Positions 8,292 to 18,359 of a stretch of DNA of 64,000 nt are shown one piece after another (the stretch's first letter is position 1; each line of letters opens with the position of its first letter). Under the pieces are notes generated by a model. That model saw only the letters and a list, made by a program, of their open reading frames with translations, searched no databases and was not told where the DNA came from. The translations under genes and the position numbers were made by a program. Source of the stretch: Clostridia bacterium (GTDB lineage: Bacteria; Bacillota; Clostridia; Oscillospirales; Acutalibacteraceae); the NCBI GenBank assembly GCA_017513245.1, contig JAFXGK010000025.1, positions 1-64,000 of the forward strand, written 5' to 3'.

Positions 8292-11200
8292 TTAGTTATT
8301 TTCATCGAAATCGTAAGAATCAAACGATTCATCGGTTTCGGGTACTATGTCTTCACCGTTTTCATCCTGAAGGCCGAATCCGGTTAAATCATCGGCAACG
8401 GCTGCGCCGTCGAGTTCGGGATCGAATACAGGTGCAGAAAGACCAATATCATCATCTTCGTCGAAGTTCTGTTTAAGGTCAATTTCTTCCTTATTAGCAT
8501 CAAGAACCTTGATGTCAAGACCGAGAGACTGAAGTTCCTTAATAAGAACCTTGAAGGACTCGGGAACGCCTGCCTTCGGAACATTCTCACCCTTAACGAT
8601 GGATTCGTAGGTCCTAACACGACCAACGATATCATCCGACTTAACGGTAAGGATTTCCTGAAGTGTGTAAGCAGCGCCGTATGCCTCAAGTGCCCAAACT
8701 TCCATTTCACCGAAACGCTGACCACCGAACTGTGCCTTACCACCAAGAGGCTGCTGAGTAACCAGCGAGTAAGGACCGGTAGAACGTGCGTGAATCTTAT
8801 CGTCAACGAGGTGATGGAGCTTAAGATAATACATATAACCAACGGTTACGCGATTATCGAAGGGCTCACCGGTACGACCATCATAGAGCTGAGTCTTACC
8901 GTCTTCGTTGTAGCCTGCCATCTTAAGGCACTCTCTGATGTCAGATTCGTGAGCACCGTCAAATACAGGTGTGCAAACCTTCCAGCCAAGAGCCTTAGCA
9001 GCGTAGCCGAGATGTACCTCAAGAACCTGTCCGATATTCATTCGGGAAGGAACGCCGAGGGGGTTCAATACGATATCAAGCGGAGTACCATCGGGTAAGA
9101 ACGGCATATCCTCACTGGGAAGAATTCTGGAAACAACACCCTTATTACCGTGACGACCTGCCATCTTATCACCTACAGAAATCTTACGCTTCTGAGCAAT
9201 GTAGCAGCGAACAACAAGGTTTACGCCGGGGCTGAGTTCAGCAGAATTCTCTCTGGAGAATACCTTAACGTCTACGATAGTACCGTACTCACCGTGCGGT
9301 ACGCGGAGAGAAGTGTCGCGAACTTCACGAGCCTTCTCGCCGAAGATTGCACGAAGCAGACGCTCTTCAGCGGTAAGCTCGGTCTCGCCCTTGGGTGTAA
9401 CCTTACCTACAAGGATATCGCCTGCGGTAACCTCTGCGCCGATGCGGATAATACCGCGCTCGTCAAGGTCCTTAAGTGCATCCTCACCAACGTTAGGAAT
9501 GTCACGGGTAATTTCCTCGGGTCCTAACTTGGTGTCACGTGCTTCGATTTCGTACTCTTCAATATGAATCGAGGTATACATATCCTCGCGAACAAGCTTC
9601 TGGTTAATAAGAACAGCGTCCTCGTAGTTATAGCCTTCCCAGGTCATAAATCCGATAAGCGCGTTCTTACCAAGGCTGATTTCACCGTTGCTGGTAGCAG
9701 GACCGTCGGCAATAACCTCACCCTTAACAACCTCCTGGCCTACCTCAACGATGGGCTTCTGGTTGATACAAGTACCGTGGTTAGAGCGGAGGAACTTAAT
9801 GAGCGAGTACTCATCAATTTCTCCGGTTTCCTTAGAACGGATCTTTACACAGTCAGCGGATACGTAGCAAACAGTACCCTCGCGTTCTGCAAGTACAACA
9901 ACGCCGGAGTCAACTGCTGCTTTATATTCCATACCGGTACCTACGATGGGGTTCTCGGTGCGGAGAAGCGGAACAGCCTGCTTCTGCATGTTCGAGCCCA
10001 TCAGAGCACGGTTGGTATCGTCGTTTTCAAGGAACGGAATCATTGCGGTTGCAACAGAAACAACCATCTTAGGCGAAACGTCCATAAGATCGGCACGGGC
10101 AGCCTCGGTCTCGAGGAAGCCGTCACGGAAACGGGCGTTAACCTTTGCGTTAATGAAGTGACCCTCATCGTCGAGCGGCTCATTAGCCTGAGCTACGATA
10201 AACTCATCTTCCTCATCAGCGGTGAGGTAAACAACTTCGTCGAGTACACGGCCGGTAGCCTTGTCAACCTTACGGAAGGGAGTCTCGATAAAGCCGTAAT
10301 CGTTTATACGTGCGAATGTAGCAAGATAAGAAATAAGACCGATGTTCGGGCCTTCAGGAGTCTCGATCGGGCACATACGACCGTAATGGGTGTAGTGAAC
10401 GTCACGAACCTCGAAGCTGGCGCGGTCACGCGAAAGACCGCCGGGACCTAAGGCAGACAAACGACGCTTATGAGTAAGCTCGGAAAGCGGGTTGGTCTGA
10501 TCCATAAACTGCGAAAGCGGCGAAGAACCAAAGAATTCCTTAATTGCAGCAACAACAGGACGGATATTGATAAGCGACTGAGGAGTTACTATATCGGTGT
10601 CCTGAGCCTGAAGGGTCATCTTCTCTCTTACAACGCGCTCCATACGGGCAAATCCTACGCGGAACTGGTTCTGTAAAAGTTCACCTACCGAACGGATACG
10701 ACGGTTGCCGAGATGGTCAATATCGTCAACGCTGCCGACGTCGTGCGAAAGGCCGAGTATATAACTGATAGATGCTAAAATATCATCAACGGTAATATGC
10801 TTGGGAATAAGGTCGTCAAGGCTGTTCTTGATAGCAGACTTAATATCCTCTTCCGACTCATTGTTCTCAAGAATTGCACGAAGCACGGGGAAAGAAACCC
10901 ACTCGTTAACGCCAAGTTCAGCAGCGTCAAAATCAACAAAGTCGTTGATGTCAACCATGCGGTTGGACATAACCTTAACCTCGCTGCGGTTGCCTTCAGC
11001 ATCCATAACATCAAGGTATACAGCGTCAACGCCCTTCTTCTGAATCTCAAGAGCCTTATCCTTATTAAGGAGCTCCCCTGCCTCAGCAATAAGCTCGCCG
11101 GTCATAGGATCGGCAACGGGGCGAGAAAGGGTCTTGCCGTTTATACGAAGAGCAAGTGCAAACTTCTTATTATATTTATAGCGGCCTACACGAGAAAGGT

Positions 11201-12020
11201 CATATCTGCGGGTGTCGAAGAAGAGCTGCTCAAGATGCTGCTTTGCACCGTCAACGGTAGCAGGCTCACCCGGGCGAAGCTTCTTGTATACTTCGATAAG
11301 AGCATCATCGGTGCTTGCAGTAACATCCTTCTCGAAGGTGTTCTCAAGCTTAACGTCAACGCCGAGAATTTCTTCAATCTCATTGTTGGTAGCCAACGAA
11401 TACTCAGAAATACCTCCGATAGCACGTATAAACGTAGTAAGAGGAAGCTTGCGATTCTTATCAATTCTTACGTAAATAACGTCACTCTGATCGGTTTCAT
11501 ATTCAAGCCATGCACCACGATTGGGTATAATGGTAGAGAGGAACAGCTTTCTGCCGCTGCGTTCCTCACGTTTGAAGTCATAGTATGCTCCGGGAGAACG
11601 GACAAGCTGGGATACAACAGCGCGCTCTGCACCGTTGATAACGAAGGTTCCCGACTCAGTCATAAGCGGGAAATCGCCCATAAATACTTCGCTTTCCTTA
11701 ATTTCACCGGTTTCCTTATTGTAAAGCTGAGTAAGCACACGCAACGGAGCTGCATATGTTGTATCGCGCGCTTTACACTCGGTAACGCTATACTTCGGTT
11801 TCTCGTCAAAGCGGTAATCGATAAATCTAAGTTCCAGATTACCGGTGTAATCTGTAATGGAAGACATATCTCTGAAGACTTCCTTTAATCCCTCTTCGAC
11901 AAACCATTTGTACGAGTCTTTCTGTACCTCAATGAGGTTAGGCATATCAATAACCTCTTTGATTTTAGAAAAGCTCATTCTCTCGTTTCTACCGAGCTTT
12001 ACAGGTTTAACCTCGACCAT
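8292..12020 (-). CDS. rpoB: DNA-directed RNA polymerase subunit beta
   Basis: 1242 residues. The rifampicin-binding cluster is intact and of the sensitive type ([19 protein letters not shown]), followed by [14 protein letters not shown]. The C-terminus has the [24 protein letters not shown] motif region shared by all beta subunits, then an acidic tail of about 50 residues. The start at 12020 is preceded by GGAGTG; an initial [10 protein letters not shown] segment leads into the conserved RMSFSKI. It is transcribed from a consensus promoter at 12164-12192 with a leader of about 137 bases. The usual upstream neighbours rplJ/rplL are not here; prfB lies upstream instead, behind its own terminator. 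Confidence 0.98.
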   Translation of the reverse strand: MVEVKPVKLGRNERMSFSKIKEVIDMPNLIEVQKDSYKWFVEEGLKEVFRDMSSITDYTGNLELRFIDYRFDEKPKYSVTECKARDTTYAAPLRVLTQLYNKETGEIKESEVFMGDFPLMTESGTFVINGAERAVVSQLVRSPGAYYDFKREERSGRKLFLSTIIPNRGAWLEYETDQSDVIYVRIDKNRKLPLTTFIRAIGGISEYSLATNNEIEEILGVDVKLENTFEKDVTASTDDALIEVYKKLRPGEPATVDGAKQHLEQLFFDTRRYDLSRVGRYKYNKKFALALRINGKTLSRPVADPMTGELIAEAGELLNKDKALEIQKKGVDAVYLDVMDAEGNRSEVKVMSNRMVDINDFVDFDAAELGVNEWVSFPVLRAILENNESEEDIKSAIKNSLDDLIPKHITVDDILASISYILGLSHDVGSVDDIDHLGNRRIRSVGELLQNQFRVGFARMERVVREKMTLQAQDTDIVTPQSLINIRPVVAAIKEFFGSSPLSQFMDQTNPLSELTHKRRLSALGPGGLSRDRASFEVRDVHYTHYGRMCPIETPEGPNIGLISYLATFARINDYGFIETPFRKVDKATGRVLDEVVYLTADEEDEFIVAQANEPLDDEGHFINAKVNARFRDGFLETEAARADLMDVSPKMVVSVATAMIPFLENDDTNRALMGSNMQKQAVPLLRTENPIVGTGMEYKAAVDSGVVVLAEREGTVCYVSADCVKIRSKETGEIDEYSLIKFLRSNHGTCINQKPIVEVGQEVVKGEVIADGPATSNGEISLGKNALIGFMTWEGYNYEDAVLINQKLVREDMYTSIHIEEYEIEARDTKLGPEEITRDIPNVGEDALKDLDERGIIRIGAEVTAGDILVGKVTPKGETELTAEERLLRAIFGEKAREVRDTSLRVPHGEYGTIVDVKVFSRENSAELSPGVNLVVRCYIAQKRKISVGDKMAGRHGNKGVVSRILPSEDMPFLPDGTPLDIVLNPLGVPSRMNIGQVLEVHLGYAAKALGWKVCTPVFDGAHESDIRECLKMAGYNEDGKTQLYDGRTGEPFDNRVTVGYMYYLKLHHLVDDKIHARSTGPYSLVTQQPLGGKAQFGGQRFGEMEVWALEAYGAAYTLQEILTVKSDDIVGRVRTYESIVKGENVPKAGVPESFKVLIKELQSLGLDIKVLDANKEEIDLKQNFDEDDDIGLSAPVFDPELDGAAVADDLTGFGLQDENGEDIVPETDESFDSYDFDENN

Positions 12021-12049
12021 AGGCTTTAATCACTCCTTAATATCTTAAA

Positions 12050-12148
12050 CGGAAAAAGAACCCTTTTTCGGTCAAATTGGCTTTAACAGTAGGTTTTTGG
12101 GGCTTTTTTGAAAGTTGCAAATTCCAAAAAGGCGCATAAAAACCCACT
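12050..12148 (-). promoter_or_regulatory. Structured leader RNA of rpoB
   Basis: Two stems are visible in the leader. An 11-bp long-range stem joins 12138-12148 to 12088-12098 (AGUGGGUUUUU with AAAAACCUACU, one G-U pair), enclosing a second partial stem (CUUUUUG near 12125-12131 with CAAAAAAG near 12103-12110). A hairpin with one bulged C (12050-12058 with 12063-12070) sits about 20 bases before the ribosome binding site. There is no clear U-run. A role in attenuation or autoregulation is inference. Confidence 0.45.
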
Positions 12149-12163
12149 ATTAAGCAGTATACA

Positions 12164-12192
12164 ATTATAATCTAAAATGTCAAACCTGTCAA
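12164..12192 (-). promoter_or_regulatory. Consensus sigma-A promoter of rpoB-rpoC
   Basis: TTGACA (complement of 12187-12192), a 17-base spacer and TATAAT (complement of 12164-12169), a perfect consensus. It lies between the prfB terminator and rpoB. Confidence 0.93.
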
Positions 12193-12204
12193 GAGAAATT
12201 TTGG

Positions 12205-12248
12205 TAAAAAAATAAAAAGCAACTTTTTTATTCAAAAAGCTGCTTTTT
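12205..12248 (-). terminator. Intrinsic terminator after prfB
   Basis: A 15-bp stem (12234-12248 with 12214-12228, one G-U pair) is followed on the minus strand by a run of seven U residues within 12205-12213. It separates prmA-prfB from the rpoB promoter. Confidence 0.85.
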
Positions 12249-12293
12249 ACAGATAATTTAGAGGTATTTTTGTCGAGAAATATAACTTTTCGA

Positions 12294-13400
12294 TTATTTC
12301 TCGGCGTTCATTTTTAAATATGCGTTTATAAAGCCGTCAAGGTCGCCGTCCATAACGGCGCCGATATTACCGCTTTCGAAGCCGGTGCGATGGTCCTTAG
12401 CAAGCGTATACGGCATAAATACGTAGGAACGAATCTGTGAGCCCCAGGCAATTTCCTTCTGAACGCCCTTAATATCTTCAATCTTGTCAAGGTGTTCCCT
12501 TTCCTTGATTTCGATAAGTTTTGATTTGAGCATCTTCATGGCAACCTCTCGGTTTTGATGCTGACTGCGCTCGTTCTGGCAAGCAACAACAATTCCGGTA
12601 GGAATATGGGTAATGCGAATAGCAGATTCGGTCTTGTTTACGTGCTGGCCGCCTGCGCCACCTGAACGATAGGTATCAACCTTCAAATCATCTTCCTTAA
12701 TTTCTATATTTGTGTCACCGTCGATTTCAGGCATAACCTCAAGTGAGGCAAAAGAGGTATGGCGTCTGCCCGAAGAATCAAAAGGTGAAATTCGAACAAG
12801 ACGGTGAACTCCGTTTTCACTCTTTAGGTAGCCGTAGGCGTTCTGTCCCTCGATTAACAAAACGGCGCTCTTAAGACCGGCGTCATCACCGTCAAGGAAA
12901 TCTAACATCTTAACCGAAAAACCGTGGCGTTCACCCCAATGGGTATACATACGAACCAGCATTTCGTTCCAGTCCTGAGCCTCAGTTCCGCCTGCGCCGG
13001 CGTGGAAAGTAAGAATTGCATTTTTAGAATCGTACTCTCCGGTCAGCAAGGTTTCGAGTCGCTGCTCCTCAAGTTTTGATTCGAAAGAAGCAACGCCCTC
13101 CAAAACCTCTTCAAGCAGAGATAAATCCTCAGCCTCATCGGCGAGTTCAATTAAAACAACGGTATCATCAAACAAGGCTCTGAGAGAATTGTATTTTTCA
13201 ATCTTAGCCTTCAGTTGGCTGGTCTTTTGCAATATCTGCTGAGAGTTTTCGATATCATCCCAAAAACCGTCGGCAGCCGCCAAACCTTCTAACCTTTCCA
13301 CCTCTTGCTTAACAGCGTCAAGCTTAAGAGCGTCTTTAAGGTCTTCCAAATCGGGCAGTAGACCTTCAAGTTTTAGTTTTTGTTCTTCAAATTCAAGCAT
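12294..13400 (-). CDS. prfB: Peptide chain release factor 2
   Basis: 368 residues in one uninterrupted frame. The SPF anticodon-like tripeptide (205-207) defines RF2, which reads UGA and UAA. GGQ at 250-252, within GGAGGQHVN, triggers peptidyl-tRNA hydrolysis. Many bacteria encode RF2 with a +1 programmed frameshift at an early CUUUGAC; here the equivalent place (codons 27-28, around 13317-13322) reads CTT GAC in frame, so the in-frame UGA is absent and that autoregulation is lost. The ATG is three bases after the prmA stop, so prmA-prfB form one operon, ended by the terminator at 12205-12248. Confidence 0.96.
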   Translation of the reverse strand: MLEFEEQKLKLEGLLPDLEDLKDALKLDAVKQEVERLEGLAAADGFWDDIENSQQILQKTSQLKAKIEKYNSLRALFDDTVVLIELADEAEDLSLLEEVLEGVASFESKLEEQRLETLLTGEYDSKNAILTFHAGAGGTEAQDWNEMLVRMYTHWGERHGFSVKMLDFLDGDDAGLKSAVLLIEGQNAYGYLKSENGVHRLVRISPFDSSGRRHTSFASLEVMPEIDGDTNIEIKEDDLKVDTYRSGGAGGQHVNKTESAIRITHIPTGIVVACQNERSQHQNREVAMKMLKSKLIEIKEREHLDKIEDIKGVQKEIAWGSQIRSYVFMPYTLAKDHRTGFESGNIGAVMDGDLDGFINAYLKMNAEK

Positions 13401-13403
13401 AAA

Positions 13404-14327
13404 TTACTTAACCTTTCTAACAGCGAATGCATGCCAGTTATCCTTAACAACCTCTTCGACAATAAAAAATCCGTTATCAAGCAAGGCTTTTCTAACCTCA
13501 TCAGCACGCAAATCGATAATGCCGGAGCACATAAAGAGTGCGTCATTCTTCATATATGCCGCAACATCGGGCGTGAGCTTAATAATGATATCGGCAACGA
13601 TATTTGCACAAACAACGTCAAATTTTCCGTTAACTTTATCGGTGAGGTCACCGCAAATAAATTCAGTCTTATCGGCAATTCCGTTTATATCTGCATTTTC
13701 TTTAGATACCTTAACAGATTGTGCATCAATATCAACGCCTACAGCGCTTTCAGCACCAAGTAAAACAGACGCAATAGCAAGTATTCCGCTGCCGCAGCCG
13801 ATATCAAGAACGCTCTCACTGCCGTTAATATATTTGTCTAAAAGTGAAAGACACATACTTGTGGTGGCGTGAGAGCCGGTACCGAAAGCGGCGCCCGGAT
13901 CTATTTTTAAGACAACGCGTTCTTCCCTGTTATCATATTCTTCCCAACTGGGGCAAACCGCCAAGTGCTCACCCACGGCGAAGGCCTTAAAATATTTCTT
14001 CCAGTTTTCAGACCAATCAGCGTCATCAACACCCACTGAGGTTACCTCAGCCTTAATGCCCGCGGCGATCAAACGCTCGTTAAGATAAGCAAAAGATTCC
14101 TCAGCGTTATCCTCGCAGGATATATATATATGTATAATTACGCTGTCACGGTCCTTTTTCAGCAATTCCTCATCGATTAAATCAATATGAGCTATTTCCC
14201 AAGCAGCGGTTTCCAAATCGGAATAATCTTCAACGTATATGCCGTAAGGTACAACCATATTGGCAATGGCAGATGCTGTTTCGCAGTCTTCCCTATTAAC
14301 TTTGATAGAAATATTTGTCCAGTTCAT
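13404..14327 (-). CDS. prmA: Ribosomal protein L11 methyltransferase
   Basis: 307 residues, the usual PrmA length. The C-terminal half is a Rossmann methyltransferase: VLDIGCGSGILAIA (SAM motif I), GVDIDAQSV (motif II) and VCANIVADII, matching the NPPY-like NI motif of PrmA. The N-terminal half is the L11-recognition domain. It trimethylates ribosomal protein L11 on lysines and the N-terminus. TCGGAGG lies just before the ATG at 14327. It is cotranscribed with prfB, a sensible pairing of two translation genes. Confidence 0.93.
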   Translation of the reverse strand: MNWTNISIKVNREDCETASAIANMVVPYGIYVEDYSDLETAAWEIAHIDLIDEELLKKDRDSVIIHIYISCEDNAEESFAYLNERLIAAGIKAEVTSVGVDDADWSENWKKYFKAFAVGEHLAVCPSWEEYDNREERVVLKIDPGAAFGTGSHATTSMCLSLLDKYINGSESVLDIGCGSGILAIASVLLGAESAVGVDIDAQSVKVSKENADINGIADKTEFICGDLTDKVNGKFDVVCANIVADIIIKLTPDVAAYMKNDALFMCSGIIDLRADEVRKALLDNGFFIVEEVVKDNWHAFAVRKVK

Positions 14328-14354
14328 TTTATGCCTCCGAAAAATTCTCTAATG

Positions 14355-14383
14355 ATTATAACATAAAATATTCGAATAGTAAA
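14355..14383 (-). promoter_or_regulatory. Promoter of prmA-prfB
   Basis: TTTACT (complement of 14378-14383), a 17-base spacer and TATAAT (complement of 14355-14360), about 28 bases upstream of prmA. It is back to back with the P-type ATPase promoter. Confidence 0.75.
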
Positions 14384-14393
14384 ACACAAAATA

Positions 14394-14422
14394 TTGATTT
14401 ATTTCAACAAATATAGTAAAAT
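14394..14422 (+). promoter_or_regulatory. Promoter of the P-type ATPase gene
   Basis: TTGATT at 14394-14399, 17-base spacer, TAAAAT at 14417-14422, followed by TTGGAGGTG and the ATG at 14449. Confidence 0.6.
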
Positions 14423-14448
14423 CAATAGGAAGAATTGGAGGTGCTGAT

Positions 14449-17040
14449 ATGATTTGGCACGGAGCACAGCTTGATGAAGTGTTAAACTTTCTCGATACGG
14501 ACCCCGAAAAGGGTCTTTCTAACAGCGCGGCACTGCAGCGCGTAGAACGATACGGTAAGAACACTTTATCGCTTGGCAAAGAAAAAAACTTTATTTTGGG
14601 CTTTTTGGCTCAGTTTAATAATTTCCCCACAATAGCATTAATCGTGGTAGCAATTACTGCACTCATACTATCTTTATTCGGCTATGGGGTAACGTGGTAT
14701 ATACCGTTTTTGGCACTGCTTTTTGTCGTTTTGTTTAACGCAATATGCACTTATCAAAAAAACCGCGCTGAAAATTTGGTTGATATTCTTCGCGACGTAT
14801 CGGCCCCAACCGTTACCGTAATACGCGAGGGCATTACAAAAAAGATTGATTCCGCCGAACTCGTTCCCGGTGATATTATTACGCTAAAGGAAGGCGATTA
14901 TATAGCCGCAGACGCTCGTATAATTTCGGCAATGGCGATGTCGTGCGACGAATCTCCCCTTACAGAAAGCCACGTTCCCGTGGACAAAAACGCAGGCTAC
15001 ATTGCTGAAGATATTACGCCCATCGCAGAGCGTGAAAACATGATTTTTGCCGGCTGCTCGGTCACACACGGTGTTTGTACCGCCGTTGTTACCGCTATAG
15101 GCGCCGAAACCGAATACGGCAAAGAGCAGAGCATACGCGAACAGATAAAGGTTACTAAATTCCCAATACGGGAAAACATATTAACCCTTTCGAGAATTCT
15201 TACAACCGTATCTCTCGTTGTTGCCTTACTGGTGTTTGTTTTAGGATTGATTTTTGATAATTCCGAGAGCATAACGACTACACTCCTTGATTCCTTCACT
15301 TCCGCCCTCTCGGTTGCAACGTTTGTTTTACCAACGTCTTTCCCGCTGGCCGTTTCGATTGTTCTGACGCTCGGCCTGCAGCGCTTAGTTTCAAAAAATG
15401 TTATTGTTAAGGATTTACCTTCTATCGAAACAATGGGCGGAATTTCGGTTATCTGCGCCGATAAGACCGGTACTCTTACCGAAAACATAATGACTGTTAA
15501 GAAGGTATTTAACGGTCAGTCCGTGTCTGATTTCAATAAAGACTGCGGCGAAGATATACGCCTGATTCTTGAACTTGCAACAATTTGTAACGATGCCAGT
15601 GACACCTCCGGTGATCCTACCGGAATAGGTATAATTGACGGTTGCCGTGAGCTTACCGGTATGAGCAAGGAAGATATTGAAAACCTTTATCCCCGACTTG
15701 CCGAAGTACCTTTTGATTCTGAGCGAATGCTGATGACAACGGTTAATATGATAAACGGTAAACCTTTTGCTATTGTTAAAGGTGCTCCCGAAACTCTGCT
15801 TCCGCTCTGCATCGGCAAATGCGAAGAAAAGTTTGGCCCCGTTATTGATAACCTGGCCGCCGAAGCATTGCGCGTTATTGCCGTTGCGGCAAAACCGATT
15901 GACGAAATACCCACCAATCCCAGTTCGGAAGAGCTGGAATGCCAGCTCAATTTTATTGGTCTTATCGGTCTTGAGGATAACCCGAGAGCCGATGTTGTTA
16001 AGGCTGTTGAAGAATGTAAAAAAGCTTCAATTCGCACGGTTATGATGACGGGTGACCACCCTGCTACCGCCCGCGCCATTGCGCGAAGACTTGGCATTCT
16101 CACCGACGATACCGAAATGCTTACAAGCGTTGAACTTAGTGAGATGAGCGATGAGGAACTTTGTGAAAATATTGAAAAATATTCTGTTTATGCGCGTATT
16201 ACAAACGCTGAACGCTCACGTATTGTTGAGGCATGGAAATCAAAAGGACACTGTGTTGCCGTTACGGGCGACAGCGTCGATGACGTTCCTTCTCTAATGG
16301 CTGCCAACGTCGGATACTCGATGGGTAAAAGCGGCACAGACGTTTCTAAAGGCGTTTCCGATATTATATTGCTCGACGACGATTTCTCTTCAATCGTTTA
16401 TTCCATAAAGGAGGGCCGCGCAATATTTGCCAACGTACGCAAAACCGTGAATTTCATTCTTGGCAGTAACTCGGCTGTCTTCTTCTTTATGCTTTTGGCG
16501 TCACTTATTTTCGGTGCACTGCCTATCACCGCATTATTGCTGTTACTGCTTAATCTTGTGATTAATATTTTCCCCGTTGTCTCGCTTGGAATGGAGCCGC
16601 CCGAATCTAAAATAATGAACACAGCTCCCCAAAAAAGGCAGGCTGTTTTCACTAAAGAACTATTCATTAACGCCGGCATACAAATGCTCACATCCGCTGT
16701 TTTTGCAATCATTGCATTTGCGGTGGGCAATATTCACGGCACAGCAACTGCGATGACAATGGCCTTTACCGTGCTTGCACTTTCACAAGTGTTCTTCACG
16801 CTGAGTGCCCGCACAGAAAACACTCCCGTTTTCCTTTGCATACTTAAAAATCGCATACCGCTTTACGTTTCGCTAATTTCTGTCTTGGTGCTGTTTTTGA
16901 TCATAGTAACACCCGTTCACGGAATATTTGGTTTAGCTACTCTGACAGCAGGAAATTGGATTTTAGCAATACTCTTTGCGGCGCTTCCCTGCTTGATTGC
17001 CGAAATTTATAAAACGGTTAGATATTTTAAAGCAAAATAA
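14449..17040 (+). CDS. P-type ATPase of the P2 (Ca2+-ATPase-like) group with altered motifs
   Basis: 863 residues with the P2 domain order: N-terminal cation-ATPase domain, actuator domain, phosphorylation site DKTGT (Asp338), nucleotide-binding domain, then a C-terminal helix bundle. Several key motifs differ from the family. The M4 PEGLP ion-site motif reads PTSFP (295-299). The actuator TGES reads LTES near 171. TGDGVND reads TGDSVDD (606-612). The M6 NLVTDGLP motif reads NLVINIFP (702-709), losing the Thr and Asp ion ligands but keeping Asn702. The phosphorylation Asp is intact, so it probably hydrolyses ATP, but the transported ion cannot be assumed to be Ca2+. It stands alone between two terminated units. 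Confidence 0.85.
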   Translation: MIWHGAQLDEVLNFLDTDPEKGLSNSAALQRVERYGKNTLSLGKEKNFILGFLAQFNNFPTIALIVVAITALILSLFGYGVTWYIPFLALLFVVLFNAICTYQKNRAENLVDILRDVSAPTVTVIREGITKKIDSAELVPGDIITLKEGDYIAADARIISAMAMSCDESPLTESHVPVDKNAGYIAEDITPIAERENMIFAGCSVTHGVCTAVVTAIGAETEYGKEQSIREQIKVTKFPIRENILTLSRILTTVSLVVALLVFVLGLIFDNSESITTTLLDSFTSALSVATFVLPTSFPLAVSIVLTLGLQRLVSKNVIVKDLPSIETMGGISVICADKTGTLTENIMTVKKVFNGQSVSDFNKDCGEDIRLILELATICNDASDTSGDPTGIGIIDGCRELTGMSKEDIENLYPRLAEVPFDSERMLMTTVNMINGKPFAIVKGAPETLLPLCIGKCEEKFGPVIDNLAAEALRVIAVAAKPIDEIPTNPSSEELECQLNFIGLIGLEDNPRADVVKAVEECKKASIRTVMMTGDHPATARAIARRLGILTDDTEMLTSVELSEMSDEELCENIEKYSVYARITNAERSRIVEAWKSKGHCVAVTGDSVDDVPSLMAANVGYSMGKSGTDVSKGVSDIILLDDDFSSIVYSIKEGRAIFANVRKTVNFILGSNSAVFFFMLLASLIFGALPITALLLLLLNLVINIFPVVSLGMEPPESKIMNTAPQKRQAVFTKELFINAGIQMLTSAVFAIIAFAVGNIHGTATAMTMAFTVLALSQVFFTLSARTENTPVFLCILKNRIPLYVSLISVLVLFLIIVTPVHGIFGLATLTAGNWILAILFAALPCLIAEIYKTVRYFKAK

Positions 17041-17071
17041 AAAAAGCACCTGAGAAATTCAGGTGCTTTTT
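17041..17071. terminator. Bidirectional terminator between the P-type ATPase and galK
   Basis: A 13-bp stem (17041-17053 with 17059-17071) starting in A residues and ending in T residues, with a 5-base loop. It serves the plus-strand ATPase gene and the converging galK. Confidence 0.9.
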
Positions 17072-17075
17072 AATT

Positions 17076-18347
17076 TTATAATATCTTAGTTCCGCCAACG
17101 GGACGAATCTTAAGAACGTAGCAATTACCTTTGCCAAATGCAGACTCTATAACGTCAATATAGCCGTCAAGCATATCGAGCGGGACAAATGCCTGAATGG
17201 TGCCTGCAAAACCGCCGCCATGTACACGGTAGGCACCTCTTTCGCCAAGATACTTATCGGTAAGCGCAAGAGCAAGCGAAATACCCTGTTCGCCTACGTT
17301 AGACGTAGAAAAAACGTTTTGCAGGTATTTATACGAGGAATCACCTGACTTGCGTATAAGCGACAAGAACTCGCAAAAATCGCCGTTTTGCAGGGCAACC
17401 TTCTCATCAAGTGCACGCTTATTATCAGCAAAGAAATGCAGTGCGCGAAGAATAGCTCGGTCGCCAACCTTCTCTCTTAAAGCAGCAATATTAGCAAAGA
17501 AATCCGACTCGTCAACATCGCGTAAAAACTTTTTGTCAAAGAATTCCGAAACCCTGGCACACTCAACCGTAATATCAGCATAATCATCGGTTAAATCCGT
17601 GTGGTTGCCGCCGGTGTTTACAATGCAAAGTGCGTGGTTGTTGGCAGCCAGGTCAAAAGTTACCTTTTCGATAACCGGATTCTGCGGATCGGCAAAATCA
17701 ATCGCAGTGAAACCGCCGACAGAGCTTGCCATCTGGTCCATTAAGCCGCAAGGTTTGCCAAAAAACTCACGTTCTGAAGCCTGGGCAAACTTTGCAATGG
17801 TAACAGCATCAATGGCACCATCGTTAAACATATAATTTAAAATTACGCCAATCAATACCTCAAAGGCAGCGGAAGAAGAAAGACCGGAGCCCTTTAAAAC
17901 ATTAGAGGTTGTGTAAGCATCAAAAGCACCGATATTATAGCCGGCTTTTCTCGACATAGCGCACATACCGCGAATTAAAGCCGAAGAACGACCGTTTTCA
18001 CAAGTACGAGGCGAAAGCATATCGAATTTAACGGTATCCATATCGTAGCCTTCGGACTTAACGCGAATGACGTTTCCGTCGGCCGCAGCAACAACAGCTA
18101 TAACATCCAGATCTACACTGCCTGCGAGCACACGGCCATGCTGATGGTCAGTGTGGTTGCCGCCAACCTCGGTACGGCCGGGCGCACTGAACAGATATAC
18201 CTCACGGTCGGTTCCAAAGTTATCGGCAAACCCGTCACAAGCGCTTAAATAACGATTACGGGCTATCGCAGTATTGGAATATAGCTCGGCAAACTTGGCA
18301 TCAAGGCCGCCGTCTGCAATGAGTTTTTTGATTTCGGAAATTTTCAT
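17076..18347 (-). CDS. galK: Galactokinase family GHMP sugar kinase
   Basis: 423 residues. GHMP kinase features: SAPGRTEVGGNHTDHQ near 54-69, the phosphate loop LKGSGLSSSAAFE, GLMDQMAS with the catalytic Asp, and the C-terminal GGGFAGT motif. The family phosphorylates galactose at C1 for the Leloir pathway. In typical galactokinases the sugar-binding motif is GEHTDY; here it is GNHTDH, with Asn64 in place of the galactose-contacting Glu, so a related sugar is possible. AAAGGGAG precedes the ATG. It lies 12 bases after ackA in one operon; no galT or galE is nearby. Confidence 0.82.
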   Translation of the reverse strand: MKISEIKKLIADGGLDAKFAELYSNTAIARNRYLSACDGFADNFGTDREVYLFSAPGRTEVGGNHTDHQHGRVLAGSVDLDVIAVVAAADGNVIRVKSEGYDMDTVKFDMLSPRTCENGRSSALIRGMCAMSRKAGYNIGAFDAYTTSNVLKGSGLSSSAAFEVLIGVILNYMFNDGAIDAVTIAKFAQASEREFFGKPCGLMDQMASSVGGFTAIDFADPQNPVIEKVTFDLAANNHALCIVNTGGNHTDLTDDYADITVECARVSEFFDKKFLRDVDESDFFANIAALREKVGDRAILRALHFFADNKRALDEKVALQNGDFCEFLSLIRKSGDSSYKYLQNVFSTSNVGEQGISLALALTDKYLGERGAYRVHGGGFAGTIQAFVPLDMLDGYIDVIESAFGKGNCYVLKIRPVGGTKIL

Positions 18348-18359
18348 AAATTTCTCCCT

